This document shows positions 8,443 through 18,119 of a stretch of 53,992 bases of DNA, piece by piece. This stretch comes from a bacterium BMS3Abin06 (GTDB lineage Bacteria > Nitrospirota > Thermodesulfovibrionia > UBA6902). Made by a program: the position numbers and the translations under genes. The DNA is taken from the NCBI GenBank assembly GCA_002897895.1, contig BDSY01000111.1:1-53992 (forward strand), written 5' to 3'. The first letter of the stretch is position 1. Each line of letters starts with the position of its first letter. The notes under the pieces were generated by a model. It was given only the letters and a program-made list of their open reading frames with translations. It was not told the DNA's origin and did not search any database.

Positions 8443-9501
8443 ATGAAACTTGAAGAAATATTGAATGGGAAATGGAAAACATTGGAAGAGCCCGTACTCT
8501 TGCCATCTCTTGAAGACAATTGGGAAAATTTTGCGAGCATGTCCCCTGAGGTTTTTTCTAATAAGGAATATAATTTCCCCTCTGCGTTAAAATTCGGAAT
8601 GTTTTATATAGGAGTGAGTTTAAAGGGGGCAAACTGGGGGATCGGATATGCTGAATCGGATAATCTCATAAATTGGAAAAAGCATGAAGGTAATCCCTTA
8701 ATATTGCCGCACGACAAGGAATTCAACTGTCAGTTGGACGCACCCTCACTTCTTATGGGAGACGATGGGAAATATCATTTGATCTGCGAAGAAAAAAAGA
8801 TCCCTAATAACTTCCAAACAAAGTTACGGAACAGTTTAAATCCTAATTTTAAAACCTTGCTGAGAAGACTCAGAAATCTGATGCATCTTAATAATCCTAC
8901 TGTGGTAAATCATGCCATGGGCAGATATTTTGTTCAGTTTACCTCTGCGGATCCATTTTCATGGGACATTGCGTCTAAGAGAATTATCTTCAGGCACGAC
9001 AGCGGAGGAACCTTTGATAGTAAAGGTATTTTGTCGCCGCAGATTTATCAATTTAAGAATCAGTATTACCTTTTTTATGGTGGAACGGATGGCCATAAGG
9101 CCTTTACAGGGCTTGCCACTGCTGATTCAATTGATGGAGTTTGGAGAAAAGTATTACCTGACCCTATTCTTTCTCCGGGGGAAAAGGGAGATTGGGATGA
9201 GATGCATGCCTTAATAACAAACATAATAAAAACAACTGATGCCTATTGCGCTTTTTATGAAGGGGAGGACTGTCATAAAAAGTACAGGATAGGGATTGCT
9301 TATTCCTATGACCTTGAAAAGTGGACAAAATGGGAGGGCAATCCTATTATTGATGTGGGGGAAGCGGGGTCCTTTAATGAGCTGATGGTTTGCGGGCCGC
9401 GGGCTTTTTTTGACGGGGAGCAGTTGAATCTGTTTTTCAATACTCACGATAAAAATATGTCGGGCTGCTGCGGCCTGGCGGTTTTTCATGGAGACAATTG
9501 A
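8443..9501 (+). CDS. Five-bladed propeller glycosidase-like protein (GH43/GH32/GH130-like)
   Basis: 352 residues without signal peptide. Repeated blade signatures of the GH43/GH32/GH130 superfamily are visible: GIGYAESDNLINWKKHEGNP, QLDAPSLLMGDDGKYHLI, RIIFRHDSGGTFDSKGILSP, GLATADSIDGVW and GIAYSYDLEKWTKWEGNPII. The start codon abuts the previous stop exactly, so it is tightly coupled to the DUF362 gene. In polysaccharide loci such cytoplasmic proteins may be phosphorylases or trimming enzymes acting on the intermediate; whether the catalytic carboxylates are complete cannot be settled by eye. Confidence 0.75.
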   Translation: MKLEEILNGKWKTLEEPVLLPSLEDNWENFASMSPEVFSNKEYNFPSALKFGMFYIGVSLKGANWGIGYAESDNLINWKKHEGNPLILPHDKEFNCQLDAPSLLMGDDGKYHLICEEKKIPNNFQTKLRNSLNPNFKTLLRRLRNLMHLNNPTVVNHAMGRYFVQFTSADPFSWDIASKRIIFRHDSGGTFDSKGILSPQIYQFKNQYYLFYGGTDGHKAFTGLATADSIDGVWRKVLPDPILSPGEKGDWDEMHALITNIIKTTDAYCAFYEGEDCHKKYRIGIAYSYDLEKWTKWEGNPIIDVGEAGSFNELMVCGPRAFFDGEQLNLFFNTHDKNMSGCCGLAVFHGDN

Positions 9502-10352
9502 AGAGTAATTATTCCGGCTGGAAATTCTTTTTTTACAGTTTAAAGACAGGGTTTGGATATTATTCTTCAATGCCGGACAAGTTTTTACACATGGAAGCGC
9601 TGCGGCGTATATTGACACCCATTAATGTGTCGCGTTGTTACGAATTTTCAAGGACCTTTGATTGTCTCAGGCCTGAAAAAGGGGATTTAATCCTTGATTT
9701 ATCGAGTCCCAAATTGTTGAGTGTTTATATTAAAGAAAAAGTAGGGTGCCGGGTTGTTACGTCAGATATAAACATAGATGAGATCCGGGACTGGAAGAGT
9801 CTGACCGATCACAAAAAGGCAAAGCCGGAATGGCTGCTGATAGACGGACAGAACACCGGCTTCAGGAACAACAGTTTTGACAAGGTCTTCTCAATTTCCG
9901 TACTGGAGCATATCGCCGGTGACGGGGATGCCAAAACTGTCAAGGAGCTGGGAAGAATTTTAAAGCCAGGCGGCAGGCTGGTCTTTACGGTGCCGTTTTC
10001 TTTGAAATATAGAGAAGAATCAAGAAGAGAAGACGTTTATGATCTGTATACCGAAGAACAAAAGGATTTTCACTGGTCCCATTATTATGATGAAGATACG
10101 ATCAGAGAAAAGCTTGTCAGGGACTCCGGCCTGGTACTGGAAAACATGTACTTTGGGTACGGGACCGGTTCCCTGATATGGAAGAGGATCGAGAGGCTGG
10201 GCAGATACGGGTTCCCGTTCTGGTTCTTTTCGATGTTCCTGGCCGGATTCGGCCTTAAAGAGAGCGCTAAACAGCCGCCGGCGCTGACAGATGACCATTG
10301 CCTGGTGATGGTTGTCGTATTAACGAAAGAGGAGAATACGCATGATCAATAA
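9498..10352 (+). CDS. Class I SAM-dependent methyltransferase
   Basis: 284 residues from a TTG start (9498) that overlaps the preceding TGA by four bases (TTGA); an ATG at 9570 is an alternative, shorter start. Methyltransferase features: LILDLSSPKLLS (64-75, a degenerate motif I without the usual GxGxG), FSISVLEHI (131-139, motif IV area) and LKPGGRLVFTVPF (155-167, post-motif). The C-terminus is hydrophobic (FPFWFFSMFLAGFGL). It overlaps the next radical SAM gene by 11 bp. It likely methylates a sugar or a lipid-linked intermediate; the weak motif I leaves some doubt. Confidence 0.82.
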   Translation: MKSNYSGWKFFFYSLKTGFGYYSSMPDKFLHMEALRRILTPINVSRCYEFSRTFDCLRPEKGDLILDLSSPKLLSVYIKEKVGCRVVTSDINIDEIRDWKSLTDHKKAKPEWLLIDGQNTGFRNNSFDKVFSISVLEHIAGDGDAKTVKELGRILKPGGRLVFTVPFSLKYREESRREDVYDLYTEEQKDFHWSHYYDEDTIREKLVRDSGLVLENMYFGYGTGSLIWKRIERLGRYGFPFWFFSMFLAGFGLKESAKQPPALTDDHCLVMVVVLTKEENTHDQ

Positions 10353-11472
10353 GGCGATAAATAAGCCGAACATTGTCCGTGGGCTGTATTCTTTGTATAA
10401 CTGGATACCCTACCATACTGGTATGCTTACGCCTTATCCTGTAGGCAGCTTTATCATTAATATCTCGAGAGAATGCGAGATGAAATGCATGATGTGCAAT
10501 ATATGGAAGAACAGGCGCTCGGAGTATAAGGGGTATGCGCTTGACAAGGACATACTCTCAAAGACGCTCAGTGAGTCGAAGATACTGAAAAAGATGCCCT
10601 ATATCGTCATGACCGGCGGCGAGTCCTTTTTGCGGAAGGATTACAAAGATATCCTGGTATCGCTGCTTAATATCCCGCATGTACTGAAAATTACTATCGG
10701 GACCAGCGCCTTTCTGACAACAAAGATACTCTCAGACGTTGAACATGTGATGCAGAACACCCCCGGCGGCAAGCAGATCGCCCTGCAGGTATCACTCCAG
10801 GGGACAGAAGACGTGCAGGACAGAATAAAGGGGAAGGAGAACTGTTTTAAAAGGGTAGAGGAGACCATGAGGGGACTGAAGGAGATCCAGAAAAAATACC
10901 CCGACCGCCTGATCCTTTATATTTACTCGGTCCTGCAGCCTGAGAACAAGGACACCTTTGAGAAGACATACGAGTTTTCCCGAAAACATGACATCGGTTA
11001 CAGTTTTGGTATAGTCAATAACATGCTCTACAACAAAAACCGTGACGATGAGTATTCCAAGGAGCGGGTGACGGACAGCGACATTGAAAGGCTGGTGAAT
11101 GTGAACCCTATTTACGGAATGCTCAGGACATGGAACAAGAAGAATTTTACCCAGCAGTCCACCGGGATACGCTGTTTTGCAGGGTACAGCTCATTTTTCA
11201 TTGATTACGACGGCAGTGTCTCCCCCTGTCTGCCTGTAAGCACTCTGGATAAATTCAGGATGGGGAACATATTCGAGAAGGATTTCGACGAGATATGGAA
11301 AAATGCCGCCAAGGTCAGGGAGCTTACGAAGAAATGCGCTATGGACGAGTGCCTGCAGGGGTGCGACCGGGCCGTGGTCCGCATGCAGTACTTCCTGCCT
11401 GACCTGATCAGCCGCGTACTGACCTTTAACCGGTACAGTTTATTACGTTCAAAAGGCATGATCGAGCGGTAA
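10342..11472 (+). CDS. Radical SAM/SPASM-domain protein (2 of 6)
   Basis: 376 residues. Cx3Cx2C motif CEMKCMMC gives C45, C49 and C52; TGGESFL at 91-97 is the glycine-rich SAM-binding strand. The C-terminal SPASM-like region has C278, C296 (DGSVSPC), C332, C337 and C341, with GNIFEKDFDEIW between, as in peptide- and sugar-modifying SPASM enzymes. It overlaps the methyltransferase by 11 bp, so the two are coupled. Third codon positions look more GC-rich than in 2969-8442, hinting at a different origin. Substrate unknown. Confidence 0.9.
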   Translation: MINKAINKPNIVRGLYSLYNWIPYHTGMLTPYPVGSFIINISRECEMKCMMCNIWKNRRSEYKGYALDKDILSKTLSESKILKKMPYIVMTGGESFLRKDYKDILVSLLNIPHVLKITIGTSAFLTTKILSDVEHVMQNTPGGKQIALQVSLQGTEDVQDRIKGKENCFKRVEETMRGLKEIQKKYPDRLILYIYSVLQPENKDTFEKTYEFSRKHDIGYSFGIVNNMLYNKNRDDEYSKERVTDSDIERLVNVNPIYGMLRTWNKKNFTQQSTGIRCFAGYSSFFIDYDGSVSPCLPVSTLDKFRMGNIFEKDFDEIWKNAAKVRELTKKCAMDECLQGCDRAVVRMQYFLPDLISRVLTFNRYSLLRSKGMIER

Positions 11473-11592
11473 AATAAATGGTTGATCAAACGCATGGGAA
11501 ATATACAGATACGAATTTGCCAAAGCATATTTAATTGGATATAATGATTCGAAATAAGCAAGAATTGCATTTAAACTAAGGGGGTTTCAACA

Positions 11593-12963
11593 ATGGACAA
11601 GATAAGAAAAGTTTTACTGGTTAACCCTTCACGATTTCTCTACAAAGAAATTTGTGTCCCGCCGGTTGTTTTGGGTTATCTGGCATCATGGATAATGCAG
11701 CATAATGATGTCGAAGTTAAGATAAGTGACGAGGCCATAGGGCATAACGCGATCAACGATATAAACAGTTTCAAACCGGACCTTGTAGGCTTAACAGCCA
11801 TGACGGAATTTTCGCTTCGTGCTTATGAAATAGCAAATGAGGCAAGGAAGAGGAAAATCCTTACTGTTGTGGGTGGAAAGCATGCAACAGTGCTTCCGGA
11901 AGAGGTTGCTGAGCATGTAGATATTGTTGTAAGGAGTTACGGCGAACTGGCGCTTTCTGAAATTATAAACGGCAGACGAGACAGGATCATTGAAGGAAAG
12001 CGGATCGAAGACCTGGATATGATCCCACCGTTGCCGTGGGACTTATTGGAAATGCATAAATATCTGAAAAGTTATGAGAACGCCCATCCTTTTGCCAGTG
12101 TCTTTTGGCCGTCAAAACTTGGTTTTATTATGACCAGCCGGGGATGTCCGTATAAATGTATCTTCTGTTACAACTCTTCCGAAGACAGGAAGCTTCAATT
12201 CATGAGCCCTCAGCGGGTGATCAAGGATATAATAGAGCTTAAAGAGCGTTACGGCATAGAGAGCTTATGTTTCCTTGATGATAATCTCTTTTCCCATAGG
12301 AAGAACCTGAAAGAGCTGTGTGCCCTTATGATAGAAAACAAACTGGACCTGAAGTGGATGTGTGCCTCCAGCGTTAACTATGTTAAAGAGGAATATCTTG
12401 AAATGGTTAAGGAGGCGGGATGTGTCCAGATGTCTTTTGGTTTTGAAAGCGGCTCAGAACGTATCTTAAGTCTTTTGAAGAATAATATGTTTACCATTGA
12501 AGATAATTTAAGAGCAATAAGGTTGTGCAAAAAAGCCGGGATCAAAGTGGCGGGGTCCTTTATCTTCGGGATACCTACAGAGACCGAAAGCGAGATCAGG
12601 CAAACTATAGATTTTATTAAACAAAATTCCCTTGATAGCGTAAATATCCAGCATATAAAACCTTATCCGGGCACGGAACTCTGGAATTTATGTAAAGAGA
12701 AAAACATCATTCCGGAAAACTTTTCGTGGGATTCTTATGATACGCGTTCATTTAGTGATATTTTTTCTTATAAGGAACTATCCAACTTTTTAGTTGAAGC
12801 GGTGAATTCAAGTAACCAGTATACGTTACGCAGGGCAATCAGTCGTATTAAAAGCCAGCCTCAGATAGTCTTTCGCATGTTTTATGATCCAAGGTTTACT
12901 CATATAATAAAAAAAATCATTAGCAATTTACTGAAAAGTTTTAAAAGGGTGCGGGCTGATTAA
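11593..12963 (+). CDS. B12-binding-type radical SAM protein (3 of 6)
   Basis: 456 residues. The N-terminal Rossmann-like region (VLLVNPSRFLYKEICVPPVV, DLVGLTAMTEF, TVVGGKHATVLPEEV) is the cobalamin-binding domain of class B methylases and relatives; a classic DxHxxG is not seen, as is common in this group. The radical SAM motif CPYKCIFC gives C185, C189 and C192, followed by FLDDNLF, FGFESGSERIL and FIFGIPTE, the typical Elp3-like barrel strands. A GGGGG ribosome binding site precedes the ATG. It is a candidate for methylation or ring modification of an unactivated carbon; the substrate is unknown. It lies just before the flippase gene. Confidence 0.9.
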   Translation: MDKIRKVLLVNPSRFLYKEICVPPVVLGYLASWIMQHNDVEVKISDEAIGHNAINDINSFKPDLVGLTAMTEFSLRAYEIANEARKRKILTVVGGKHATVLPEEVAEHVDIVVRSYGELALSEIINGRRDRIIEGKRIEDLDMIPPLPWDLLEMHKYLKSYENAHPFASVFWPSKLGFIMTSRGCPYKCIFCYNSSEDRKLQFMSPQRVIKDIIELKERYGIESLCFLDDNLFSHRKNLKELCALMIENKLDLKWMCASSVNYVKEEYLEMVKEAGCVQMSFGFESGSERILSLLKNNMFTIEDNLRAIRLCKKAGIKVAGSFIFGIPTETESEIRQTIDFIKQNSLDSVNIQHIKPYPGTELWNLCKEKNIIPENFSWDSYDTRSFSDIFSYKELSNFLVEAVNSSNQYTLRRAISRIKSQPQIVFRMFYDPRFTHIIKKIISNLLKSFKRVRAD

Positions 12964-13127
12964 TTTGTTCAGGTTAAGGCGGCAGTTATCTCCCAGGCTG
13001 ATGTTGATCATGGAGCAAAATATTTAATTCCCTCCGATATGTAATTGAAAATAGAAAGTTTATGATGGATAAGACAGGAATGAGTTCATATCTGGTTTTT
13101 CGTGAATAGGATAAAGAGAATAGAAAA

Positions 13128-14600
13128 ATGCATGCTTTATATAAAAAATTAACAGGATCAAAGTTCAGAGAGAGTTATATTGTAAAACTGTTTCAAAAGG
13201 TCTCGTTTCTTGCCCTTTCGCATGTAATAAGCGGTCTTCTTGTACTGGCAACTACCCCTGTTCTTGCAAGCAAATTAAAGCCTGAACTTTATGGGGAGTT
13301 TTCCTTTATGGAGTCCATCCTTTTTGTCAGTATACTTATTGCCTCAATGGGTACAGAGTATATTGGGAACCGGGAAGTGGCCCGGCAAAAAAGAAGTGCT
13401 GAAATAGTGAACGGTATCTTGATACTGAGAATGGCGGTTTCACTGCTCATTTATATACTGCTTGTCAGCTGGATATTTTTATTTGTGGACTCGGAAAATG
13501 TAAAAGTATTAATGCTTATATGCGCTACGATAGTTCTTTCAGTTCCCGGGATTGCCGGCTGGTACTTTCTGGCACAACATAAGATCAGGGTTGTAGCCAT
13601 TACGACTGTTTGCAGGGACCTGCTGTTCTTTGTCTTTATCGTCTTTTTCCTGGGCGATCCGGGGATTAACGAAAATATGCTGATCCAGGCGGGGATTTTC
13701 TTTACTTTATCACGGTTGTTTTTTGCGGCAGTATTATTCATTAAATTACTAAAGATCCATAAATTCAGTCTGCATGTAACATACAGCACATATTACAAAA
13801 TCATAAAAGATAGCTCCCCGTTGTTATATGCCACAATCATAGTATCTCTTTCGATGAACATGGAGACTTTTTTATTGAAATATTTCGATGAAATATATTC
13901 TCTTGGTATTTACGGAGCCTTCTTTAAACAGGTATTTTATTTGCAATTAATGACTATATCTTTTGTGGTAATCTTCTTCCCGCTATTGTCCAAGGCCTGG
14001 ACTGAAAATATTCAGAAATATGAGAAACTGGCCAATATATTGTCAGAAGTAATTATTTTTATGATGCTGCCTGTTGCCATAATCGGGGTTTTAAATGCTG
14101 ACTACTTTATAAAAACATTGTTTTCTGCAGAATATGAACAAGGGGTCCTTACATTGCAGGTTCTCTGTTTATGCCTTATTCCTATGGGGCTTCAAAGGGT
14201 TTTGTGTACAGGCATCCTGGTCTCAATGGATAAAAGCTCAAGAATGATTGCTTTAGCCAATATTGCGTTTATATTTAATATTACCGTGGGGTTTCTACTT
14301 ATTGGGAACATGCAGAGGCCTGACGTCGGTGCTGCATTAACAAAATTGTTTACTGAAATATTGTCATTGATCATTGCTTATTACATAGTTTCGAAATCTA
14401 TAAAAGTTATTGACTTTAGAATGTTTTATTGCCTTTTCCCTGCCCTCGTTTTAATGATATTGATGCACTTTGTGTTTCCATGGGAAAATGCTATTATGAG
14501 AATGCTCTCTTGTTTATTGACCTTTACGTTAATATATATTTTTATTATGTACAAAAAAAGATATCAAACAATTAAAGAAATATCAATGATGCAGGAGTAG
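13128..14600 (+). CDS. Wzx-type oligosaccharide flippase (MOP superfamily)
   Basis: 490 residues, with 12-14 hydrophobic segments across the protein. The N-terminal stretch FLALSHVISGLLVLATTPVL, the LKPELYGEFSFMESIL loop and GTEYIGNREVA are characteristic of polysaccharide-biosynthesis (PST) transporters. It should flip the undecaprenyl-linked repeat unit across the inner membrane. It is 164 bp downstream of the B12-type radical SAM gene and 54 bp before a methyltransferase, all on the same strand, and pairs with the polymerase-like gene at 18120. Confidence 0.9.
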   Translation: MHALYKKLTGSKFRESYIVKLFQKVSFLALSHVISGLLVLATTPVLASKLKPELYGEFSFMESILFVSILIASMGTEYIGNREVARQKRSAEIVNGILILRMAVSLLIYILLVSWIFLFVDSENVKVLMLICATIVLSVPGIAGWYFLAQHKIRVVAITTVCRDLLFFVFIVFFLGDPGINENMLIQAGIFFTLSRLFFAAVLFIKLLKIHKFSLHVTYSTYYKIIKDSSPLLYATIIVSLSMNMETFLLKYFDEIYSLGIYGAFFKQVFYLQLMTISFVVIFFPLLSKAWTENIQKYEKLANILSEVIIFMMLPVAIIGVLNADYFIKTLFSAEYEQGVLTLQVLCLCLIPMGLQRVLCTGILVSMDKSSRMIALANIAFIFNITVGFLLIGNMQRPDVGAALTKLFTEILSLIIAYYIVSKSIKVIDFRMFYCLFPALVLMILMHFVFPWENAIMRMLSCLLTFTLIYIFIMYKKRYQTIKEISMMQE

Positions 14601-14654
14601 GTCAATAGCTTCCTGAACAACAAAAAGCTTTACAGGAAAAAAGCAACGACATTT

Positions 14655-15653
14655 ATGACCAATTTATTTGTAGAAGAGAAACTTGAACGTTTAAGATATG
14701 TATTCGAAATGGATAAAAAATCGATTGTCGCGGAGTTTGGCGATATCTTTTATGGATACTTCGAACATATTCTCAAAGGACCTTACTTCCCTCATCTTAT
14801 TAACAGGGCTAACTATATATTGGAACTGATCAACAAAAAGAATTCAAACGCTCTTGATTTTGGATGCGGGGCCGGATTGTGGTCTATTCTATTCACGATC
14901 TTAGGTGATTGTAATAATGTGTATGGTGTAGATTATTCCGAAGAAAGGATAGACGCCTCCCGGAAGCTTCAGCAATATTTGAAACTGGATAATATGGTAA
15001 AAACAGATGTGGGGGACGTGCTTGCGCTTGATTATCCGGATGGGTTCTTTGATTTCTGCTTTGCCAACGAGATACTTTCGCATGTAAAAGACCTGGACCA
15101 GGCACTTTCCGAGATCTCAAGGACATTAAAAAAAGGGGGCACTCTTTTTATTTCTGACGGCAACAATTCATTGAGTTTTATTGGAAACCTCCAAAGGGAA
15201 AAGATACAAAATAAACTTGAATATGGCCCTCTGAATGCATCATCGTCCCTTCCGGATACATTATTGAACATGAGAAAGAAATTAATCAGATCAAAATTCA
15301 AAGAGATTGATAACGACACTGTTTCGGTCCTGGCAGAAAAAACCAAAGGCATGTACGGCGAACAGATAACAAAAGCATGTAATGAGTTTATTAATTCCAA
15401 GAAGATAGCGGAAAAGGCCGACTTCCCCTGCCGTAATCCAATAAATGGAGAGAAAATGGAATATCCGTTAAATCCATTCAGACTGAAAAACCTCTTACGT
15501 GAAACGCACGGGATCGAAAGCCGGATTTTACCATTGTATGCTACATCACCGGTTGCATGGAAAAAATTGACAAGGAAAATCATACGAATGACCCATCCGA
15601 TTTCATTGCTTATATCACCGGAATTCGAATTGATCGGGACCAAGGAGCAATAA
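14655..15653 (+). CDS. Class I SAM-dependent methyltransferase with long C-terminal extension
   Basis: 332 residues. Motif I LDFGCGAGLW is at 67-76, the acidic ribose-binding position follows in VYGVDYSEERID, and motif IV-like FCFANEILSHV and LKKGGTLFISDGNN complete a Methyltransf_11/25 fold by about residue 175. The remaining 150 residues (with FPCRNPINGEKMEYPLNPFR) are an extension that may shape the acceptor site. It likely O-, N- or C-methylates a sugar of the repeat unit. It sits between the flippase and two radical SAM/SPASM genes. Confidence 0.87.
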   Translation: MTNLFVEEKLERLRYVFEMDKKSIVAEFGDIFYGYFEHILKGPYFPHLINRANYILELINKKNSNALDFGCGAGLWSILFTILGDCNNVYGVDYSEERIDASRKLQQYLKLDNMVKTDVGDVLALDYPDGFFDFCFANEILSHVKDLDQALSEISRTLKKGGTLFISDGNNSLSFIGNLQREKIQNKLEYGPLNASSSLPDTLLNMRKKLIRSKFKEIDNDTVSVLAEKTKGMYGEQITKACNEFINSKKIAEKADFPCRNPINGEKMEYPLNPFRLKNLLRETHGIESRILPLYATSPVAWKKLTRKIIRMTHPISLLISPEFELIGTKEQ

Positions 15654-15737
15654 GTTCTGTTTTTTTGCTAATATTAGTTTGAGTTTTGGTTCGAAAATGG
15701 TTGGTTATTAGTATGGATTTGACAGAAAAGGGAATTA

Positions 15738-16886
15738 ATGATTAAAGCGTTGAAATCATATTTTCAGATCGACGGGGCCTCACAGGTGGACTGGAAAAAG
15801 TTCATGAAACCGAGGCGTTTTGCCAATGCTGTAAAATACGTACTCAACCGTAACAGCGGCCTTGTGCATGTGCCTTACTACCCGCTTACCATCATGCTGG
15901 AGGTCAGCACCTTCTGCAACTTTTCATGCCCGGCGTGTGAACGTGAGCTGTACAAATCTGACACTGAATCGACCGGGGGGTTTTTCAAGGAGAATGTCAA
16001 GCTTGAGGAAGTCAGACACCTGGAGTCTCTCCTCCCGTATCTTTACAGCGTTTATCTGGTTTCGGGACTTGGAGAGCCGTTCATAAACAGGGAGTTCTGG
16101 GACATCGTGGATTATCTGCGGAGCTTCGATGTCAAGATCGGCTATTTTACTAATGCCTCTCTTCTGGATGAGGAGAAGATCGCAAAGACATTTGAAAAGA
16201 AGATAAATACGGTCTTGATCTCAATGGATACCTATGATCCTGAAAAATACGAAAGGGTAAAGTCCGGGGGCAACTTTGAAAACACCGTCAATATGATCAA
16301 ATTGTTTGCGGAATATAAGAAAAGGAATGCTTCACATCCTTTTCACCTGGGATTGAATTATATTTTTCGCGCGGATAACTACCAGGACATTTTGCCTTAC
16401 CTTGATTTTGCCAAGGAATTGGGAGTTGAATATGTTCACTGTTCCTCGGTGATCGTGCATATTGAGAAGATGAAAGAGATATCTTTTTTTAATGTGCCCT
16501 ATGAGGAAAAGAAGCGCCTCTTTGACCTGGCCGCAAAAAAAGCCGAAAGGTTGGGGATTGGCCTGAGGCTTCCCAATATTAAGGTTGATAAAAAGACCAA
16601 ATGTTCTTATCCCTGGCACGGTATATCGGTCTTTAAAGGGGGCCAGGTCGCAATGTGCCCTTATTTCAGGACAAAGCGGGAATTTTATTATCACTTGAAC
16701 GGTAACAATGAGCTGTATGAAGAGAATAAACGTGTAGCTGATACCATTCTCGGCAGCTGCCTGAAGGAAAACATCCTTGACATATGGAACAACGAGCGTA
16801 TTAAACAGATAAGAAAAGGGGAATTGAAGATTCAGCCTCATGTGTCTCCATGTGATACATGCTATTTTAAACATCTGCTCCATTGA
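15738..16886 (+). CDS. Radical SAM/SPASM-domain protein (4 of 6)
   Basis: 382 residues. CNFSCPAC gives C60, C64 and C67; LVSGLGEPFINREFW is the second conserved strand. C-terminal cysteines in KCSYPWHGISVFKGGQVAMC, LGSCLKENILDIW and SPCDTCYF form a SPASM/twitch-type region. GC content looks higher than in the flanking 11.6-15.6 kb genes. It is followed at 61 bp by a second SPASM-type gene (16948), which is similar in architecture but clearly not a recent copy. Substrate unknown. Confidence 0.88.
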   Translation: MIKALKSYFQIDGASQVDWKKFMKPRRFANAVKYVLNRNSGLVHVPYYPLTIMLEVSTFCNFSCPACERELYKSDTESTGGFFKENVKLEEVRHLESLLPYLYSVYLVSGLGEPFINREFWDIVDYLRSFDVKIGYFTNASLLDEEKIAKTFEKKINTVLISMDTYDPEKYERVKSGGNFENTVNMIKLFAEYKKRNASHPFHLGLNYIFRADNYQDILPYLDFAKELGVEYVHCSSVIVHIEKMKEISFFNVPYEEKKRLFDLAAKKAERLGIGLRLPNIKVDKKTKCSYPWHGISVFKGGQVAMCPYFRTKREFYYHLNGNNELYEENKRVADTILGSCLKENILDIWNNERIKQIRKGELKIQPHVSPCDTCYFKHLLH

Positions 16887-16947
16887 CAAGTACATTAGAG
16901 GGCTTTCGGCTGATCATATATAAGTGTCCAATAACTTTTAGAATAAA

Positions 16948-18072
16948 ATGAAAAAAAATATGCAGCTGCCGTCACCGCTTAACATTCATCTCTCACTGAC
17001 TAATTCCTGTAATTTCAGGTGTACCATATGCCCTTCGATGAGAGAGGATAAAAAGTACAACCGCCCTGATATGGATTCCCGGCTTCTGAAGACCATTATT
17101 GAAACGGTCCTGCCAAAAGTCAATACGATGATCCTTGGCGGGAACAGCCTCGGGGAAGTGACCACGCATAAGGACTTCCCGGTCTTTCTGGCAGATGAGT
17201 TCAACAGCGATTCTTCGATCCAGGTGAGACTGACCACAAACGGTTACCGGATAGGGGAGTTTGCCGGTCCCATTGCGAATAAATTTTCTTTTGTGGGGAT
17301 TTCTTTTGACGGTGCTACCAGGGAGACGTATGAAAGCATACGGCGTTATCCGTTCAAAAAAATAGTCGGGAACATTGAAAAACTGACCAATGAACGTTCA
17401 AAGATCAATAGTAAATTGAAGGTAGGTCTCGGGATGACTCTTTTATATAAGAACGTCAGTGAGCTGCCGGACCTTATTGACCTGGCAGCGGATATCGGGG
17501 TGGACAGTGTAGTGGGGAGCTTTTTCATACCGAACTTCCCTTCCGAGCGGTATGAGTGTCTTTATTATCATCAGAAGTATGCCAATGATATGGCTGATAT
17601 CGCAGCTGAGAGGGCGAAGGAGAGGGGTCTGGATTTCAGGATGCCGAGATACTGCCTTCCGGACACGCAATTGACGGAGGCTGACAAGGAGCCGGTATAC
17701 ATGAAGTGCGATCTCCCATTCTCAATGATGAATATTTCGGAAACGGGTATTATAACGCCCTGCTGTGCAAACCCCACCATAATGGGGGACCTGAAAAAAG
17801 AAAGTATTGAGGAGATATGGAACGGAAAACGGTATGTTCGGTTCAGGGAGAATGCGGGGGCCAATTTCTACTGCGGTATTTGCCATACGCCCGTGTTCGG
17901 GAAATATGCGAGTACGGGTTTTGTGCTGGATCCGACTTACCAGATCAAGACCATAGGCACTCAATTGTCTCCTCTGCTCGCATTGCGGGCCGGCGGTTTT
18001 CAGATGTTGTATGGTTCAAAGACTGGGCGGAAATTTATAAATTTGTCAAAGGCTGTCCTGGGAAGAAAATGA
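16948..18072 (+). CDS. Radical SAM/SPASM-domain protein (5 of 6)
   Basis: 374 residues. Almost at the N-terminus, CNFRCTIC gives C21, C25 and C28, so there is no N-terminal extension. ILGGNSLGEVTTHKDF is the glycine-rich strand. SPASM-like cysteines lie in KCDLPFSMMNISETGIITPC-C and in FYCGICHTP, with GDLKKESIEEIWNGK between. It lies directly before the polymerase-like membrane protein gene. The reaction is unknown; it is one of four SPASM-type enzymes between the epimerase and the polymerase. Confidence 0.88.
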   Translation: MKKNMQLPSPLNIHLSLTNSCNFRCTICPSMREDKKYNRPDMDSRLLKTIIETVLPKVNTMILGGNSLGEVTTHKDFPVFLADEFNSDSSIQVRLTTNGYRIGEFAGPIANKFSFVGISFDGATRETYESIRRYPFKKIVGNIEKLTNERSKINSKLKVGLGMTLLYKNVSELPDLIDLAADIGVDSVVGSFFIPNFPSERYECLYYHQKYANDMADIAAERAKERGLDFRMPRYCLPDTQLTEADKEPVYMKCDLPFSMMNISETGIITPCCANPTIMGDLKKESIEEIWNGKRYVRFRENAGANFYCGICHTPVFGKYASTGFVLDPTYQIKTIGTQLSPLLALRAGGFQMLYGSKTGRKFINLSKAVLGRK

Positions 18073-18119
18073 AAATCAATAATACCCGCATATCATAGTT
18101 ATCCGGAGATTGTGATTTT

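Noticed and set aside
11478-11534. 18-codon frame between two radical SAM genes, considered as a RiPP precursor
   Set aside because: No ribosome binding site, no leader/core pattern (no Cys, Gly or Ala-rich core), too short.
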